A stretch of DNA of 25,049 bases from Pseudomonadota bacterium (GCA_018812395.1 JAHJDS010000507.1:1-25049), one strand, 5' to 3'. Counted from the stretch's first letter, positions 7,437 to 15,855 are shown. Translations and numbers: made by a program. The notes: generated from the letters alone by a model not told the origin.

Positions 7437-8768
7437 ATGAGCGCGCCCGAAAAGTCGTCACCAGCCAGGCGTTATCGCTATCTGATCTGCCTGGCCATGT
7501 TTCTGGCCTATTTCCTGGTCTACTTCCACCGGGTCTGTCCGGCGGTGATCGCCCTGGACATGCAGGCCGACTTTCAGGCCAGCGGCGCGCTGCTGGGCCT
7601 GTTGGGGTCGGCCTATTTCTACGCCTACGGCCTGATGCAACTGCCCACCGGCCTGTTGACCGATTCCTGGGGGCCGCGCAAGACCGTGACCGCCTCCTTT
7701 ATCGTCGCCGCCGGCGGTTCGGTGCTCATCGGTCTGGCCCCCAGCCTGGGGCTGGCCGTGGTCGGACGGGTCCTGGTCGGGGCGGGGGTGGCCACGGTGT
7801 TCGTGTCCACCTACAAGCTCCTGGCCGAATGGTTCGGACCCCGGCAGTTCGTCATTGTCGGCGGATTCTTCCAGACCATGGGCGGCCTGGGGGCCCTGTC
7901 CGCGGGCGTGCCCCTGGCCTGGCTGAGCGAACTTTTCGGCTGGCGCTGGACCCTGGCCGCGGTCGGCCTACTCACGCTGGTCATGGCCGGTGTCATCTAC
8001 ACCGTGGTGCGCGACCGTCCCCAAAGCATGGGCTGGCCGCCCCTCAGGGAGCCGGCCCCTCGCCCGGCCGAACAGAAAATCGGGCTGGTCGAGGGCATGG
8101 CCCGGGTCGTCAAGCGACCGGGGGCCTGGCTATTGGGGGTCTGGGTCTTCTGCGCCACCGGGGTGACGTTCGCCCTGGGCGCCTTGTGGGGCGGCCCCTA
8201 TCTGATGGAGGTCCACGGTCTGAGCAAGCCGGCCGCGGGCGGAGTCCTGTCCATGTTCGCCGTGGCCTTGATCGTCGGCTCCCCGGTGGTGGGCTGGGCC
8301 GCCAACCGCTTCGGGCGGAAGAAGGTCTTGATCGTCTCCTCCCTGATTCTGATCATCGCCCTGGGGACCTTGTTAATCCTGTCCACCCGCCTGTCCCTGG
8401 CCGGGCTGTACCTGGTCTTTTTCCTGATCTGCCTGGGGGGCGCCACCGCCGGCCCGATCCAGGCGACCATGTCCCGAGAGATGTTCCCGGTGGCCATGGC
8501 CGGCACGGCGGTGGGGATGGTCAACCTGTTCCCCTTCCTGGGAGGAGGGCTGTGGCAGGTGGTCATGGGCGCCGTGCTCGTGCCGGTCCCGTCCGGGGTG
8601 GGCCACGTCTCGGCCAGCTACGCCAATCTGTTGCAGGTGGCCCTGGGGGCCGGGGTGGTGTCCCTGGTGGCCGGCGTCTTCCTGCCCGAGACTTTGCCCC
8701 GGCGGGTCGGGCCCCGCCCGGGAGGGCGGACACCCGACCGGCCGGCTCCCCGCCGGCCTGATGGTTAG
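7437..8768 (+). CDS. Major facilitator superfamily (MFS) transporter
   Basis: A 443-residue inner-membrane protein with the hydrophobic pattern of about 12 membrane segments split by a charged central loop (roughly residues 200-225). The loop after segment 2, GLLTDSWGPRKTV (72-84), is the MFS motif A. The equivalent loop in the second half, GWAANRFGRKKVL, lies near 285. The first segment reads FLAYFLVYFHRVCPAVIALD, typical of the anion:cation symporter/glycerol-3-phosphate transporter-like group, so an organic anion is the probable substrate. The C-terminal tail (from about 420) is Pro/Arg-rich. The ribosome-binding site before ATG 7437 is poor. The stop codon overlaps the stop of the convergent ferredoxin-like gene by four bases. 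It stands alone on the plus strand. Confidence 0.9.
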   Translation: MSAPEKSSPARRYRYLICLAMFLAYFLVYFHRVCPAVIALDMQADFQASGALLGLLGSAYFYAYGLMQLPTGLLTDSWGPRKTVTASFIVAAGGSVLIGLAPSLGLAVVGRVLVGAGVATVFVSTYKLLAEWFGPRQFVIVGGFFQTMGGLGALSAGVPLAWLSELFGWRWTLAAVGLLTLVMAGVIYTVVRDRPQSMGWPPLREPAPRPAEQKIGLVEGMARVVKRPGAWLLGVWVFCATGVTFALGALWGGPYLMEVHGLSKPAAGGVLSMFAVALIVGSPVVGWAANRFGRKKVLIVSSLILIIALGTLLILSTRLSLAGLYLVFFLICLGGATAGPIQATMSREMFPVAMAGTAVGMVNLFPFLGGGLWQVVMGAVLVPVPSGVGHVSASYANLLQVALGAGVVSLVAGVFLPETLPRRVGPRPGGRTPDRPAPRRPDG

Positions 8769-9631
8769 CCGTCGTCCGGGACCGGTATCCGGGACTCGCA
8801 GGGCACCCCGGTCTGACACAGGCCGCAGCCGTAGCCGTCAAAACCGTAATTGGCCTGGACGTAGTCCGAGGTCACGGGCTTGAGGTGGGCCAGGCACTTC
8901 TGCTTGTCCTTGCCCGCCTCGGTGATGGCCCCCGCCGGACAGCGGTCGACACACCTCTGGCAGACCCCGTGGTTGAAGAACAGGCAGTACTGGCGGTGAT
9001 GGTCGTACGGTCGGGGTGTGGGCTCGATCCGGATGCGGGCCACGACCGAACCGACGCGCATCGCCTTGCCCACGGGCGTGATCAGGCCGTCGCACAGGCC
9101 GAAGGTCCCCAGGCCGGCGGCATAGGCCGCGTGGCGCTCGGACCAGCTCGAGGCGAACCCGAATTCCGGGGACATGTGCATCCGCCACAGAGGCGAGAGC
9201 TGGGGGGCCAACGCCTGGTGGCCGGCCGCCTGGAGCGCCGCCACTACGTGTTGCCTCAGCTTGCGGTTGACCTCCTCGCCGTAGATGCGTCCCCGCGCCC
9301 AGCGTTCGGCCGGGAAGAAGGTCTGCCGGCGATTGTCCGCCTTGGTCGCCGGGATGTGGGGCAGAATCCAGCAGATGACCGTCAGGTCGGACGGTTCGAC
9401 CTTTTCGCCGGGAAAGGTCTGGCTCCAGAGTTCCCGGGGGGTTAAGTGGAAAGGGCCGACGTGGTCCTTGTAGGCCTCGAACAACGGATCGTCTCCCCGG
9501 GCGAAGCCGACCAGGGGGTGGCCAAAGGCCTTGTCCCCGGCCTGGTTGGCCAGGGTGTTGTCCGGAGAGTGGTCGATGAAGTCCGAGATCAGTTTCTCGA
9601 CCCAGGCCCCGGGGTCGGTTGACCGGTCCAT
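8765..9631 (-). CDS. QueG-like 4Fe-4S ferredoxin protein (epoxyqueuosine reductase-related)
   Basis: A 288-residue iron-sulfur protein. The middle region SSWSERHAAYAAGLGTFG (161-178), followed by LITPVGKAMRVGSV, is the conserved core of the QueG family. The tail carries two cysteine sets: C216, C224, C227, C231 and C246 (CQRCVDRCP), then C269, C272 and C278 (CGLCQTGVPCESRIP). It is shorter than true QueG, and the HEAT-repeat tRNA-binding end is missing. It is therefore more likely an electron-transfer or redox protein than a tRNA-modification enzyme. The ATG at 9631 has GGAGG nine bases upstream, and the gene overlaps the end of the aldehyde oxidoreductase gene by 43 bp. Translational coupling suggests it serves as the electron partner of that enzyme. 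Cobalamin binding, known for QueG, is possible but not shown. Confidence 0.85.
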   Translation of the reverse strand: MDRSTDPGAWVEKLISDFIDHSPDNTLANQAGDKAFGHPLVGFARGDDPLFEAYKDHVGPFHLTPRELWSQTFPGEKVEPSDLTVICWILPHIPATKADNRRQTFFPAERWARGRIYGEEVNRKLRQHVVAALQAAGHQALAPQLSPLWRMHMSPEFGFASSWSERHAAYAAGLGTFGLCDGLITPVGKAMRVGSVVARIRIEPTPRPYDHHRQYCLFFNHGVCQRCVDRCPAGAITEAGKDKQKCLAHLKPVTSDYVQANYGFDGYGCGLCQTGVPCESRIPVPDDG

Positions 9632-11427
9632 GCCGGTGAACCTCCGTGAGCGTCGGCTTTTCTCTCCGCCGGGCGTCCCTGTTCGTCCCAGCCCCGAGCC
9701 CGGTAATACTCCTCGAGCATCACTTCCATCTGTTCGGGCGTGATGATCTTGCCCGTCTCGGGCAGGACCTCGCGGTGGAAGCGGCCGGGCAGCTTGTCGT
9801 CGGCCGGGGTCAGACCCTCGCGCAGGTTGAAGCGGCGGGTGTCGTCGGTCACCGCCCGGGCGACGGCCCTCAGGCCGTCCACGTCCAGGTCCAGGCCGGT
9901 GGCGCCCTCGATAATCGTCGCCAGTTGTTCCCACTGATAGAGGTCGCGGTAAAAACGGCACAGGATCAGGCAGTCGAAGAAGGTCAGCCGGTCCTCCCAC
10001 TCGGCGAAGACGGCCGCCTTGCCCTCGATCTGTTCCGGGTCCACCAGGCCGACCAGCTCGGGCCGGTAAAAGGTGGCCCGGAGGTGGCAGGCCCCGCGGT
10101 CGCTGGTGCCGTAGGCCAGGCCCATGCCCTTGAGGACCCGGGGGTCGTATCCGGCCGGCTCCAGGCCCTTGACGTGAATGGCCTGATCCGCCATGCCCCA
10201 GGCCGGGGCGGCCGTCTTGATGCCGCCGGCCAGGACGTCGCCGACGCCCCGGCGATAGGCGATGTCCGTAAGCAACGCCGCCATCCGGTCCACCTGGCCG
10301 TAGTCGATGTCGTAGTCGATCCGGCCTTGCCGGGCGGCCTCGATGGTCAGGCCCACCAGGTTCCCGGCGGTGATGGTGTCGACGCCGAGGCGGTCGCAGA
10401 CGTCGTTGAGATAGGCGATCTCCTCGATCGTGGGCACCTCGCACAGGCCCCCGAAGGCGTAGATCGTCTCGTATTCCGGCCCCTCGATCTTGAGGCCCTG
10501 GTGACGGCCCGACTTGACAATGGACATCCGGCCGCAGGCGATGAAGCACTTCCGGCAGGCGTGGGGCGTGACTTCGCAGCGCTCGTGCAGGGCCACGGCG
10601 TTGATGTCTTCCTGGTGGTCGGCCTTGCCCTTTTGCCAGTAGCGGGTCGGGAAGCCACCGACGTTGTGCATCACGTCCACCAGCATCGGGGTGCCCAGTT
10701 TCTTGTAGGCGTTGACCCCGGGGTCGTCCTTGGCCCGCCCCGCCTGGGCCTTGACGAACTCGGCCACCACCTCCGGGTGGGCCAGGGTCCGTTGTTGGCC
10801 GCCCCAAAAGGCGATGGCCTTGATCTTCTTGGACCCCATGACCGCGCCGACCCCGGTCCGACCGGCACTGCGCCAGTAGTCGTTCTCGATCACGGCGAAA
10901 CAGACTTGGTTCTCCCCGGCCGGGCCGATGACCACCGCGCCGCATTTTTGGCCCTGACGATTGTCCTTGATCCAGGCCTTGACGCGGTCCTCGGTGGCGA
11001 AAGTGTCCAGCCCCCACAACTCGTCGGCCGGATGGAAGTGGACCCCCTCGTCGCCGATTTCCAGCCAGACCGGTCGGTCGGCCGCCCCGTGGATCATCAC
11101 CGCGTCGTACCCCGTGGCCGACATGTCCTCGGCCACCTTGCCGCCGGAGTACGACTCGGAGTAGAAGCCGGTCTGGGGAGACTTGGTGTACACGCCGTGG
11201 CGGCACGAACCCCAGATGCCGGTCCCGGTGGTGGGGCCGACGGCGAAGATCAGGTGGTTGTCCGGGCCCAGGGGATCGACCCCGGCGGGGTTGTGCCGCA
11301 GCAGCAGGTGGGTCGCCAGGCCCTTGCCCCCCAGCGACCGGCGCAGGACCTCGTCGGCCACGTCCTGGACTTCAAACGATCGCCGGGTGGCGTCGATCGC
11401 CAACACTTGGTTATAAAAACCGTTCAT
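9589..11427 (-). CDS. aor: Aldehyde:ferredoxin oxidoreductase (tungsten-pterin type)
   Basis: A 612-residue member of the AOR family, which oxidises aldehydes to acids with ferredoxin as acceptor (reversible in some organisms). The [4Fe-4S] ligands are C291, C294 and C298 in CRKCFIACG, plus C490 in FDCLILCRF, almost the same spacing as in the Pyrococcus furiosus enzyme. Pterin/tungsten-site elements include the N-terminal LGGKGLATHLLL, SAGRTGVGAVMGSKKIKAI (187-205), HVKGLEPAGYDPR and GTSDRGACH. The C-terminal end (about the last 35 residues) is Pro/Gly-rich and overlaps the downstream QueG-like gene. AAGGGAGTG precedes ATG 11427. It is cytoplasmic, with no signal peptide. In this operon it could oxidise a hydroxyaldehyde to the hydroxy acid, or reduce an acid. 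The aldehyde is not identifiable from sequence. Confidence 0.95.
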   Translation of the reverse strand: MNGFYNQVLAIDATRRSFEVQDVADEVLRRSLGGKGLATHLLLRHNPAGVDPLGPDNHLIFAVGPTTGTGIWGSCRHGVYTKSPQTGFYSESYSGGKVAEDMSATGYDAVMIHGAADRPVWLEIGDEGVHFHPADELWGLDTFATEDRVKAWIKDNRQGQKCGAVVIGPAGENQVCFAVIENDYWRSAGRTGVGAVMGSKKIKAIAFWGGQQRTLAHPEVVAEFVKAQAGRAKDDPGVNAYKKLGTPMLVDVMHNVGGFPTRYWQKGKADHQEDINAVALHERCEVTPHACRKCFIACGRMSIVKSGRHQGLKIEGPEYETIYAFGGLCEVPTIEEIAYLNDVCDRLGVDTITAGNLVGLTIEAARQGRIDYDIDYGQVDRMAALLTDIAYRRGVGDVLAGGIKTAAPAWGMADQAIHVKGLEPAGYDPRVLKGMGLAYGTSDRGACHLRATFYRPELVGLVDPEQIEGKAAVFAEWEDRLTFFDCLILCRFYRDLYQWEQLATIIEGATGLDLDVDGLRAVARAVTDDTRRFNLREGLTPADDKLPGRFHREVLPETGKIITPEQMEVMLEEYYRARGWDEQGRPAERKADAHGGSPAWTGQPTPGPGSRN

Positions 11428-11507
11428 GGTCGGTCACTCCCTTGTCGTTGCCGGACCGCCGAGACCGAACGCGGTCTTCCGGGGCCGGGACACGATTCTC
11501 CGACGTT

Positions 11508-12326
11508 TCATCCGCCGACCCGGGGCCCGCCCCCGTCCGACAGGAAATCGATTACGGCCCGGTTGAAATCCTCGGCCCGCTCGATGAAGAAACAGTGCCG
11601 GCCGCCCGGGTACAGGCGGAGTCGGGCCTGGGGCAGCAACTCCTCGAGCGCCAGCGAATTCTGATGGGGCACCAGGGGGTCGTCGTCGCCGGACATGATC
11701 AGGGTGGGCGCCTCGACCGAGCCCAGACGGTCCACGGTGTCGTGGCGCAGGCAGGCCTCGAACTGGCGGACAAAGGCGTCTTGGGGCTGGTAGTGGCGGA
11801 GCGAGATGTCCACGAACTCCTCGATCAGGGCGGGATTGTTGGCGATAAAGCCGTCGGAAAAATAGATGTCCATGTCCTTGCCCAGGATCCGGGCCGGGGT
11901 CAACCCCTCGTTGGCCTTGAACTTGTCGAGGCGGTCCGGACTCATGGCCACCGCCCGCCGGCCGCCGGGGCCGGTGCAGCCCAACACCAGGCGCCGCACC
12001 AGACGGGGATGGTTGATGGCCAGTTCCTGGGCGATGTATCCGCCCATGGAGAGGCCCAGTACGTGGGCCCTGTCCAGGCCGAGGGCCCGCATCAGGCCGG
12101 CGGTGTCCTCGGCGAAGAGGCCCATGGAATAGTCCATCACCGGCTTGTCGGAGCGCCCGGCGCCGCGGTTGTCAAAGGCGATGACCCGGAAGCGCCGAAA
12201 CAGGGCGGGGATCTGCCGGTACCACCACTGGGCGTTCCGCCGCAGGCCCATGATCAGGACCAGGGGCTCGCCGGCCCCGTGGACCTCGTAGTAAAGATCG
12301 ATGTCGTTGACGCGCATCGTCGGCAT
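11508..12326 (-). CDS. Alpha/beta-fold hydrolase
   Basis: A 272-residue alpha/beta hydrolase with a complete triad: Ser93 in the nucleophile elbow GLSMGG, an aspartate in SGDDDPLVP (about 213-216) and His244 in GGRHCFF. VLIMGLRRN near 23-31 replaces the HG oxyanion motif. The family includes esterases, 3-oxoadipate enol-lactonases and other C-O hydrolases, so ester or lactone hydrolysis is the best guess. The ATG at 12326 (MPTMRVND) has GGGA upstream; a longer open frame to 12401 would overlap the dehydrogenase remnant and is less likely. It lies 80 bp before the aldehyde oxidoreductase and downstream of the 4-hydroxybutyryl-CoA dehydratase. A gamma-butyrolactone-type or hydroxyacyl-ester substrate would fit that setting, but this is inference. 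Confidence 0.9.
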   Translation of the reverse strand: MPTMRVNDIDLYYEVHGAGEPLVLIMGLRRNAQWWYRQIPALFRRFRVIAFDNRGAGRSDKPVMDYSMGLFAEDTAGLMRALGLDRAHVLGLSMGGYIAQELAINHPRLVRRLVLGCTGPGGRRAVAMSPDRLDKFKANEGLTPARILGKDMDIYFSDGFIANNPALIEEFVDISLRHYQPQDAFVRQFEACLRHDTVDRLGSVEAPTLIMSGDDDPLVPHQNSLALEELLPQARLRLYPGGRHCFFIERAEDFNRAVIDFLSDGGGPRVGG

Positions 12327-12397
12327 TATACATCCCTTATTACCCGGCGCCCTTTTCGGCGAGCGCTGGAGACCGGCGTCCGTCAGGGAAGAACCCC

Positions 12398-12543
12398 TCA
12401 CAAAACCCGGCGGTAGATGTCCTCGGCGTCCGACCGGGTCAGGGTCCGGGGATTGTCGGCCGGCAGCCGGGTGACCTTCATCACGCCGGCCGCCGGGTTG
12501 CCGCCCTGGGCCGCGGCGGTGCGCAAGTGGTCGGCGATCAGTC
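12398..12543 (-). pseudogene. 3' remnant of an iron-containing alcohol dehydrogenase gene
   Basis: Directly after the dehydratase stop codon, and in another frame, the minus strand reads LIADHLRTAAAQGGNPAAGV, then MKVTRLPADNPRTLTRSDAE and DIYRRVL followed by TGA. This has the look of the extreme C-terminus of group III (Fe-dependent) alcohol dehydrogenases, with its NPR-T motif and DA-IY ending. The rest of such a gene (over 1 kb) is absent: upstream is intact dehydratase sequence. An ATG at 12481 could only give a 27-residue peptide and has no convincing ribosome-binding site. Fe-ADH proteins such as 4-hydroxybutyrate dehydrogenase sit beside abfD in clostridial clusters, so the remnant probably marks a deleted pathway gene. 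I made the identification by eye. Confidence 0.6.
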
Positions 12544-13980
12544 CGCCACCCCGGCCAGCTTCTTGGCCATCTTCTTTTTCATGTCCAGCTTGCCCAGCCG
12601 ACCGTACATCACCTTCTGGGTCTGGGGCGAGCCGGCCCCGTGCATGGACTCGACCAGGGCCGTGCCGCCGGTCATGTTCTCGATCAGCCTCAGGATCCGG
12701 ATCCGGTTCTCGGTGGACACCCCCTCCACCCCGGCCAGGTACTTCTCGACGTAGGGCCCGATCTCCGGGCTCTTGAGATCGTTTTCAAAGGGCATGGTCG
12801 CCAGGATGCCGCCGGCCACGTCGTGGGCCAGCCGGGCGATCTCGTAGACGTGGCGGGTGACGTTCTGCTTGGTGCAGTTGGCCAGCAGGGGATCGGGATA
12901 AAAGGCCCCGCTGGGCGTGGCGAAGCCCATGGCCGAGCACGACACCGAGCCGGAATAGATCGTTTCGGTCAGGTGCATCATCTCGGCCAGCTTGTCCTTG
13001 ATGTGGGAGGCCTTGGCCGTGCCTTGCATCTCGCAGGCCACGGCGCAGGCCCCGACGATGACGTCGCTGACCCCGCCCTTGCACCCGCCGTAGTTCTGGC
13101 GGTGCAGGGTGGCGAAGCGCTCGACCAGGGTGCCGCTGAACTCGGTCTGGCCGCACATGAACACCCGATCGGCGGGGACGAAGACGTCCTCGAACACGAT
13201 CAGCGTCTCGCCGCCCACCAGGCCGTAGTCCGGCTTGCCCACGTCGATCCGGCCCTGGAACTTGCGGTCGTCGTTGGTCTGCCGGCCGAAGATCTGGATC
13301 ACCCCCGGGGCGCTCAGGGGCACGGCGCAGACCAGGGCGTAGTCGGCGTCCTCGGGGCGCATGAACTGGGTGGGCATGATCAGGATCTCGTGGCTGTTGG
13401 CCCCGCCGGTTTGATGGGCCTTGGCCCCCCGGATGACGATCCCGTCATCCCGGCGTTCGACGACCCGGGTGAACAGGTCGGCGTCGGCCTGCTGGTGGGG
13501 CGCCTTGGACCGGTCGCCCTTGACGTCGGTCATCCCGCCGACGATCATCTTGTTCGTCTTCTGGACGTATTTCAGGTATTCCAGGAAACGCGGGTGAAAG
13601 TCCGTCCCCATCTTTTGGTCGATGTCAAAGGTGGTCATGTAGGTGGCGTTGAGGGCGTCCCAGCCCACGCAGCGCTGAAAGCACGAGCCGGTCTCGTGAG
13701 CGATGGCCCGGAGCAGCTGGACCTTCTTGATTAAATCTTCGACCGATTGATGGATGTGGGTGAACCGGGAGATTTTCGCTCCGGTGAGGTGGCTCACGGC
13801 CGTGGCCAGGGCCTCGTACTCGGGGCTGAGCGCCATCTCGTAGGTCTTGGCCGCGGCGTTGATGTGGGGGATGAAGGCCGGGTGGACGGTGACGTCCTCG
13901 ACACGCCGGCCGTCGTAATAGACCACGTGGCCCTGGTCCTTGAGGCTCTGGATATAGTCTTCCCTGGTTTGGATGTCCAT
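12538..13980 (-). CDS. abfD: 4-hydroxybutyryl-CoA dehydratase / vinylacetyl-CoA delta-isomerase
   Basis: A 480-residue FAD and [4Fe-4S] enzyme that converts 4-hydroxybutyryl-CoA to crotonyl-CoA by a ketyl-radical mechanism. The known cluster ligands of the Clostridium aminobutyricum enzyme (C99, C103, H292, C299) are present shifted by one: C100 and C104 in SCFQRCVG, H293 and C300 in HRQNYGGCK, together with Y297 and K301. The catalytic glutamate lies in ESMHGAGSPQ (E444). FTHIHQS (73-79), RGAKAHQTG (184-192) and KASHIKDKL also match. It belongs to the 4-hydroxyphenylacetate 3-hydroxylase superfamily, but the cluster ligands exclude the monooxygenases. The start is ATG 13980, or the GTG just before it (13983), after GAGAGGAAAG. 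The start overlaps the stop of the five-cysteine protein gene (TGATG), implying translational coupling. Confidence 0.96.
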   Translation of the reverse strand: MDIQTREDYIQSLKDQGHVVYYDGRRVEDVTVHPAFIPHINAAAKTYEMALSPEYEALATAVSHLTGAKISRFTHIHQSVEDLIKKVQLLRAIAHETGSCFQRCVGWDALNATYMTTFDIDQKMGTDFHPRFLEYLKYVQKTNKMIVGGMTDVKGDRSKAPHQQADADLFTRVVERRDDGIVIRGAKAHQTGGANSHEILIMPTQFMRPEDADYALVCAVPLSAPGVIQIFGRQTNDDRKFQGRIDVGKPDYGLVGGETLIVFEDVFVPADRVFMCGQTEFSGTLVERFATLHRQNYGGCKGGVSDVIVGACAVACEMQGTAKASHIKDKLAEMMHLTETIYSGSVSCSAMGFATPSGAFYPDPLLANCTKQNVTRHVYEIARLAHDVAGGILATMPFENDLKSPEIGPYVEKYLAGVEGVSTENRIRILRLIENMTGGTALVESMHGAGSPQTQKVMYGRLGKLDMKKKMAKKLAGVAD

Positions 13981-14249
13981 CACGTCTTTCCTCTCTCAAC
14001 GAGGAGGCTGACCACCCCCTCTGGTGTCAAATCGTCCCTAGCCAAGCATACCAGCGGCCGATGGAAAGACAATTCCCCGGCGGCACAGGCCCGGGGGCAG
14101 CCGCAAATCAACAGCACGGCCCGAAGGGCCGGGTCCTCGGGGCGGACCCACTCGATCGCCTCGCCGGCGGCCGCCCTGATCCGCTCGAAATACTCGACCC
14201 GCTCAAAGGCCGGATCGCACCCGCCGCAGTATTTGAGGGCGACCTTCAT
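13980..14249 (-). CDS. Small cysteine-rich protein (KYCGGC ... CGCPRAC)
   Basis: An 89-residue protein of unknown function. It begins MKVALKYCGGCDP and has LLICGCPRACA in its middle, giving cysteines at 8, 11, 49, 51 and 55. These are plausible ligands for an iron-sulfur cluster or another metal, or a redox-active pair. No membrane segment or signal peptide is visible. The stop codon shares a base with the dehydratase ATG, and the gene starts 10 bp after the acyl-CoA ligase stop, so it is locked between two pathway genes. A small accessory role for the dehydratase, such as cluster delivery, protection or electron supply, is a fair hypothesis. I recall similar CGGC-type small proteins in anaerobes but cannot name a characterised one. 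The ribosome-binding site is weak. Confidence 0.82.
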   Translation of the reverse strand: MKVALKYCGGCDPAFERVEYFERIRAAAGEAIEWVRPEDPALRAVLLICGCPRACAAGELSFHRPLVCLARDDLTPEGVVSLLVERGKT

Positions 14250-14259
14250 CCGGCCCGGC

Positions 14260-15795
14260 TCAGCGCCGCGGCGGGTCGCCCGGCGGGACCATGTCCCGGA
14301 GGGTGTTTTTGAGGACCTTGCCCCCGGGGTTGCGGGGCAGCTCGTCGACGAAGCTGACCGAGGCCGGGGCCTTGTAGTCGGCGATCAGCCCTCGGCAGTG
14401 GGCGATGACGTCGTCCTCGTCGGCCGTCCGGCCGGGGGCCAGGACCACGAAGGCGTGGACCGCCTCGCCGAAAATCGAGTGGGGCCGGGGCACCACCGCC
14501 GCCTCGAGGACCGCCGGGTGGGCCACCAGGGCCGATTCGACCTCGATCGAGTAGACGTTCTCGCCGCCCCGGACGATCATGTCCTTCTTGCGATCGGCGA
14601 TGTAAACAAAACCCTCGGCGTCGATCCGGGCCACGTCGCCGGTAAACAGCCAATCGTCCCGGATGTTTTGGGCCGTGGCCTCGGACTTGTTCCAGTAGCT
14701 CTTGACCACGTTGGGCCCCTTGATTAAAAGCTCGCCGGGTAAGTCGGGGGGAAGGTCCCGGCCGGCGTCATCGACCACCCGGAGCCGGACGCCGCTGACC
14801 GGCAGGCCGACGCTGCCCGCCTTGCGCACCGCGTCGCAGGCCGGCAGGACGGTGGTCAACGAGCTGGTCTCGGTCAGGCCGTAGGCGTTGTAGAGGTTCA
14901 CCCCCAGGCGCCGCTGCAGAGTGACGATGGTTTCGGGGTCCATGGGCGCCCCGCCGTAGGCGCATAAGCGCAGCGTGGACAGATCGGTCCGGTCCAGGGC
15001 CTCGCTCACCAGCATCAACACGTACATGGTCGGCACGTTGAACATGACCGTCACCCGGTGCCGCTCGATGAGCCGGATCATCTCGGCGGTGTTGTAGGCC
15101 CGCATGATAGCGCAGGTGCCGCCGGTGTAGAAGAAGGCCACCAGTTGGGAGTTCAGCCCGGTGACGTGGAACAGGGGCACCACGATCAGGGTCGTGTCCC
15201 TTTCGAGGTAGTTCAGATGGGCCCCGCAGTTACGGGCGTTGGCCAAGACGTTGCCGTGGCTCATGACCGCGCCCTTGGGCAGGCCGGTGGTGCCCGAGGT
15301 GTACATAATACAGGCCGGTGCATTCAAGTCCAGGCCGGACACGGCGCCCGGTTCGGGACCCGGCGCGGTGAGGTTATAAAAAATATCAGCGCCCGGTTTC
15401 GGCTCGTCCCCGGCGTAGATCAGGCGCGGGGTCTCGTGCAGCCCGTCTTTGAAGGCCAGCCAGGTCTCCCAGAACTGATGGCCCAGGATCAGGGTCTCGG
15501 CCCCGCAGTCGTTGACGATGTACTCGAACTCCCGGGGGGCCAGCCGGTTGTTGAGGGGCACGACCACCGCCCCGATCGTGAGCGCGGCGAAGTAGGCCAG
15601 GCAGAACTCGAGGCAGTTGGGAAAGAGCAGGGCCACCCGGTCGCCGGGTCCGACCCCCATTTCCTGGAGGCGGGCGGCCAGGGCCCGGACCCGGGTCCTG
15701 GTCTCGGCGTAGGTCAGGGTCGCCTCGCCCTCGACGAGCGCCGGCTTGTCCGGCAGGCGGGCGGCCGTGTTTTCCAGGATTTCATGGACGAGCAT
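14260..15795 (-). CDS. Acyl-CoA ligase (AMP-forming), probable pathway carboxylate-CoA ligase
   Basis: A 511-residue adenylate-forming enzyme. Motifs in order: IMYTSGTTGLPKG (163-175), FHVTGLNSQ, YGLTETSS, TGDVARIDAEGFVYIADRKK with the following DMIVRGGENVYSIEVE, and the catalytic lysine in NPGGKVLKNTLRD near 500. It resembles the long/medium-chain and 4-chlorobenzoate/4-hydroxybutyrate ligase group in general layout; specificity cannot be read by eye. It sits just before the five-cysteine protein and the 4-hydroxybutyryl-CoA dehydratase, so making 4-hydroxybutyryl-CoA (or a related omega-hydroxyacyl-CoA) is the natural assignment by context. GAGAGAAG lies six bases before ATG 15795. It differs clearly in sequence from the ligase at 1402-2925, so the two are not a recent duplicate pair. 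Confidence 0.93.
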   Translation of the reverse strand: MLVHEILENTAARLPDKPALVEGEATLTYAETRTRVRALAARLQEMGVGPGDRVALLFPNCLEFCLAYFAALTIGAVVVPLNNRLAPREFEYIVNDCGAETLILGHQFWETWLAFKDGLHETPRLIYAGDEPKPGADIFYNLTAPGPEPGAVSGLDLNAPACIMYTSGTTGLPKGAVMSHGNVLANARNCGAHLNYLERDTTLIVVPLFHVTGLNSQLVAFFYTGGTCAIMRAYNTAEMIRLIERHRVTVMFNVPTMYVLMLVSEALDRTDLSTLRLCAYGGAPMDPETIVTLQRRLGVNLYNAYGLTETSSLTTVLPACDAVRKAGSVGLPVSGVRLRVVDDAGRDLPPDLPGELLIKGPNVVKSYWNKSEATAQNIRDDWLFTGDVARIDAEGFVYIADRKKDMIVRGGENVYSIEVESALVAHPAVLEAAVVPRPHSIFGEAVHAFVVLAPGRTADEDDVIAHCRGLIADYKAPASVSFVDELPRNPGGKVLKNTLRDMVPPGDPPRR

Positions 15796-15855
15796 CGTCT
15801 TCTCTCGCGGGGCGGGCCGAAAAGAGTCCGGCGCGGCGACGGACTGCCGGGACCC

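Noticed and set aside
7091..8761. Plus-strand open frame of 556 codons
   Set aside because: A shadow of the MFS transporter in another frame; its Arg/Gly/Pro-rich translation has no membrane segments or motifs.
9632..11206. N-terminal extension of the QueG-like protein
   Set aside because: It is an out-of-frame reading of the aldehyde oxidoreductase gene; GGAGG marks the ATG at 9631.
9646..11664. Plus-strand open frame of 672 codons
   Set aside because: Antisense to the aldehyde oxidoreductase, whose cysteine spacing and motifs are fully intact on the minus strand.
12417..12776. Plus-strand open frame opposite the dehydratase 3' end
   Set aside because: Antisense to the dehydratase and the dehydrogenase remnant; Ser/Pro/Arg-rich shadow.
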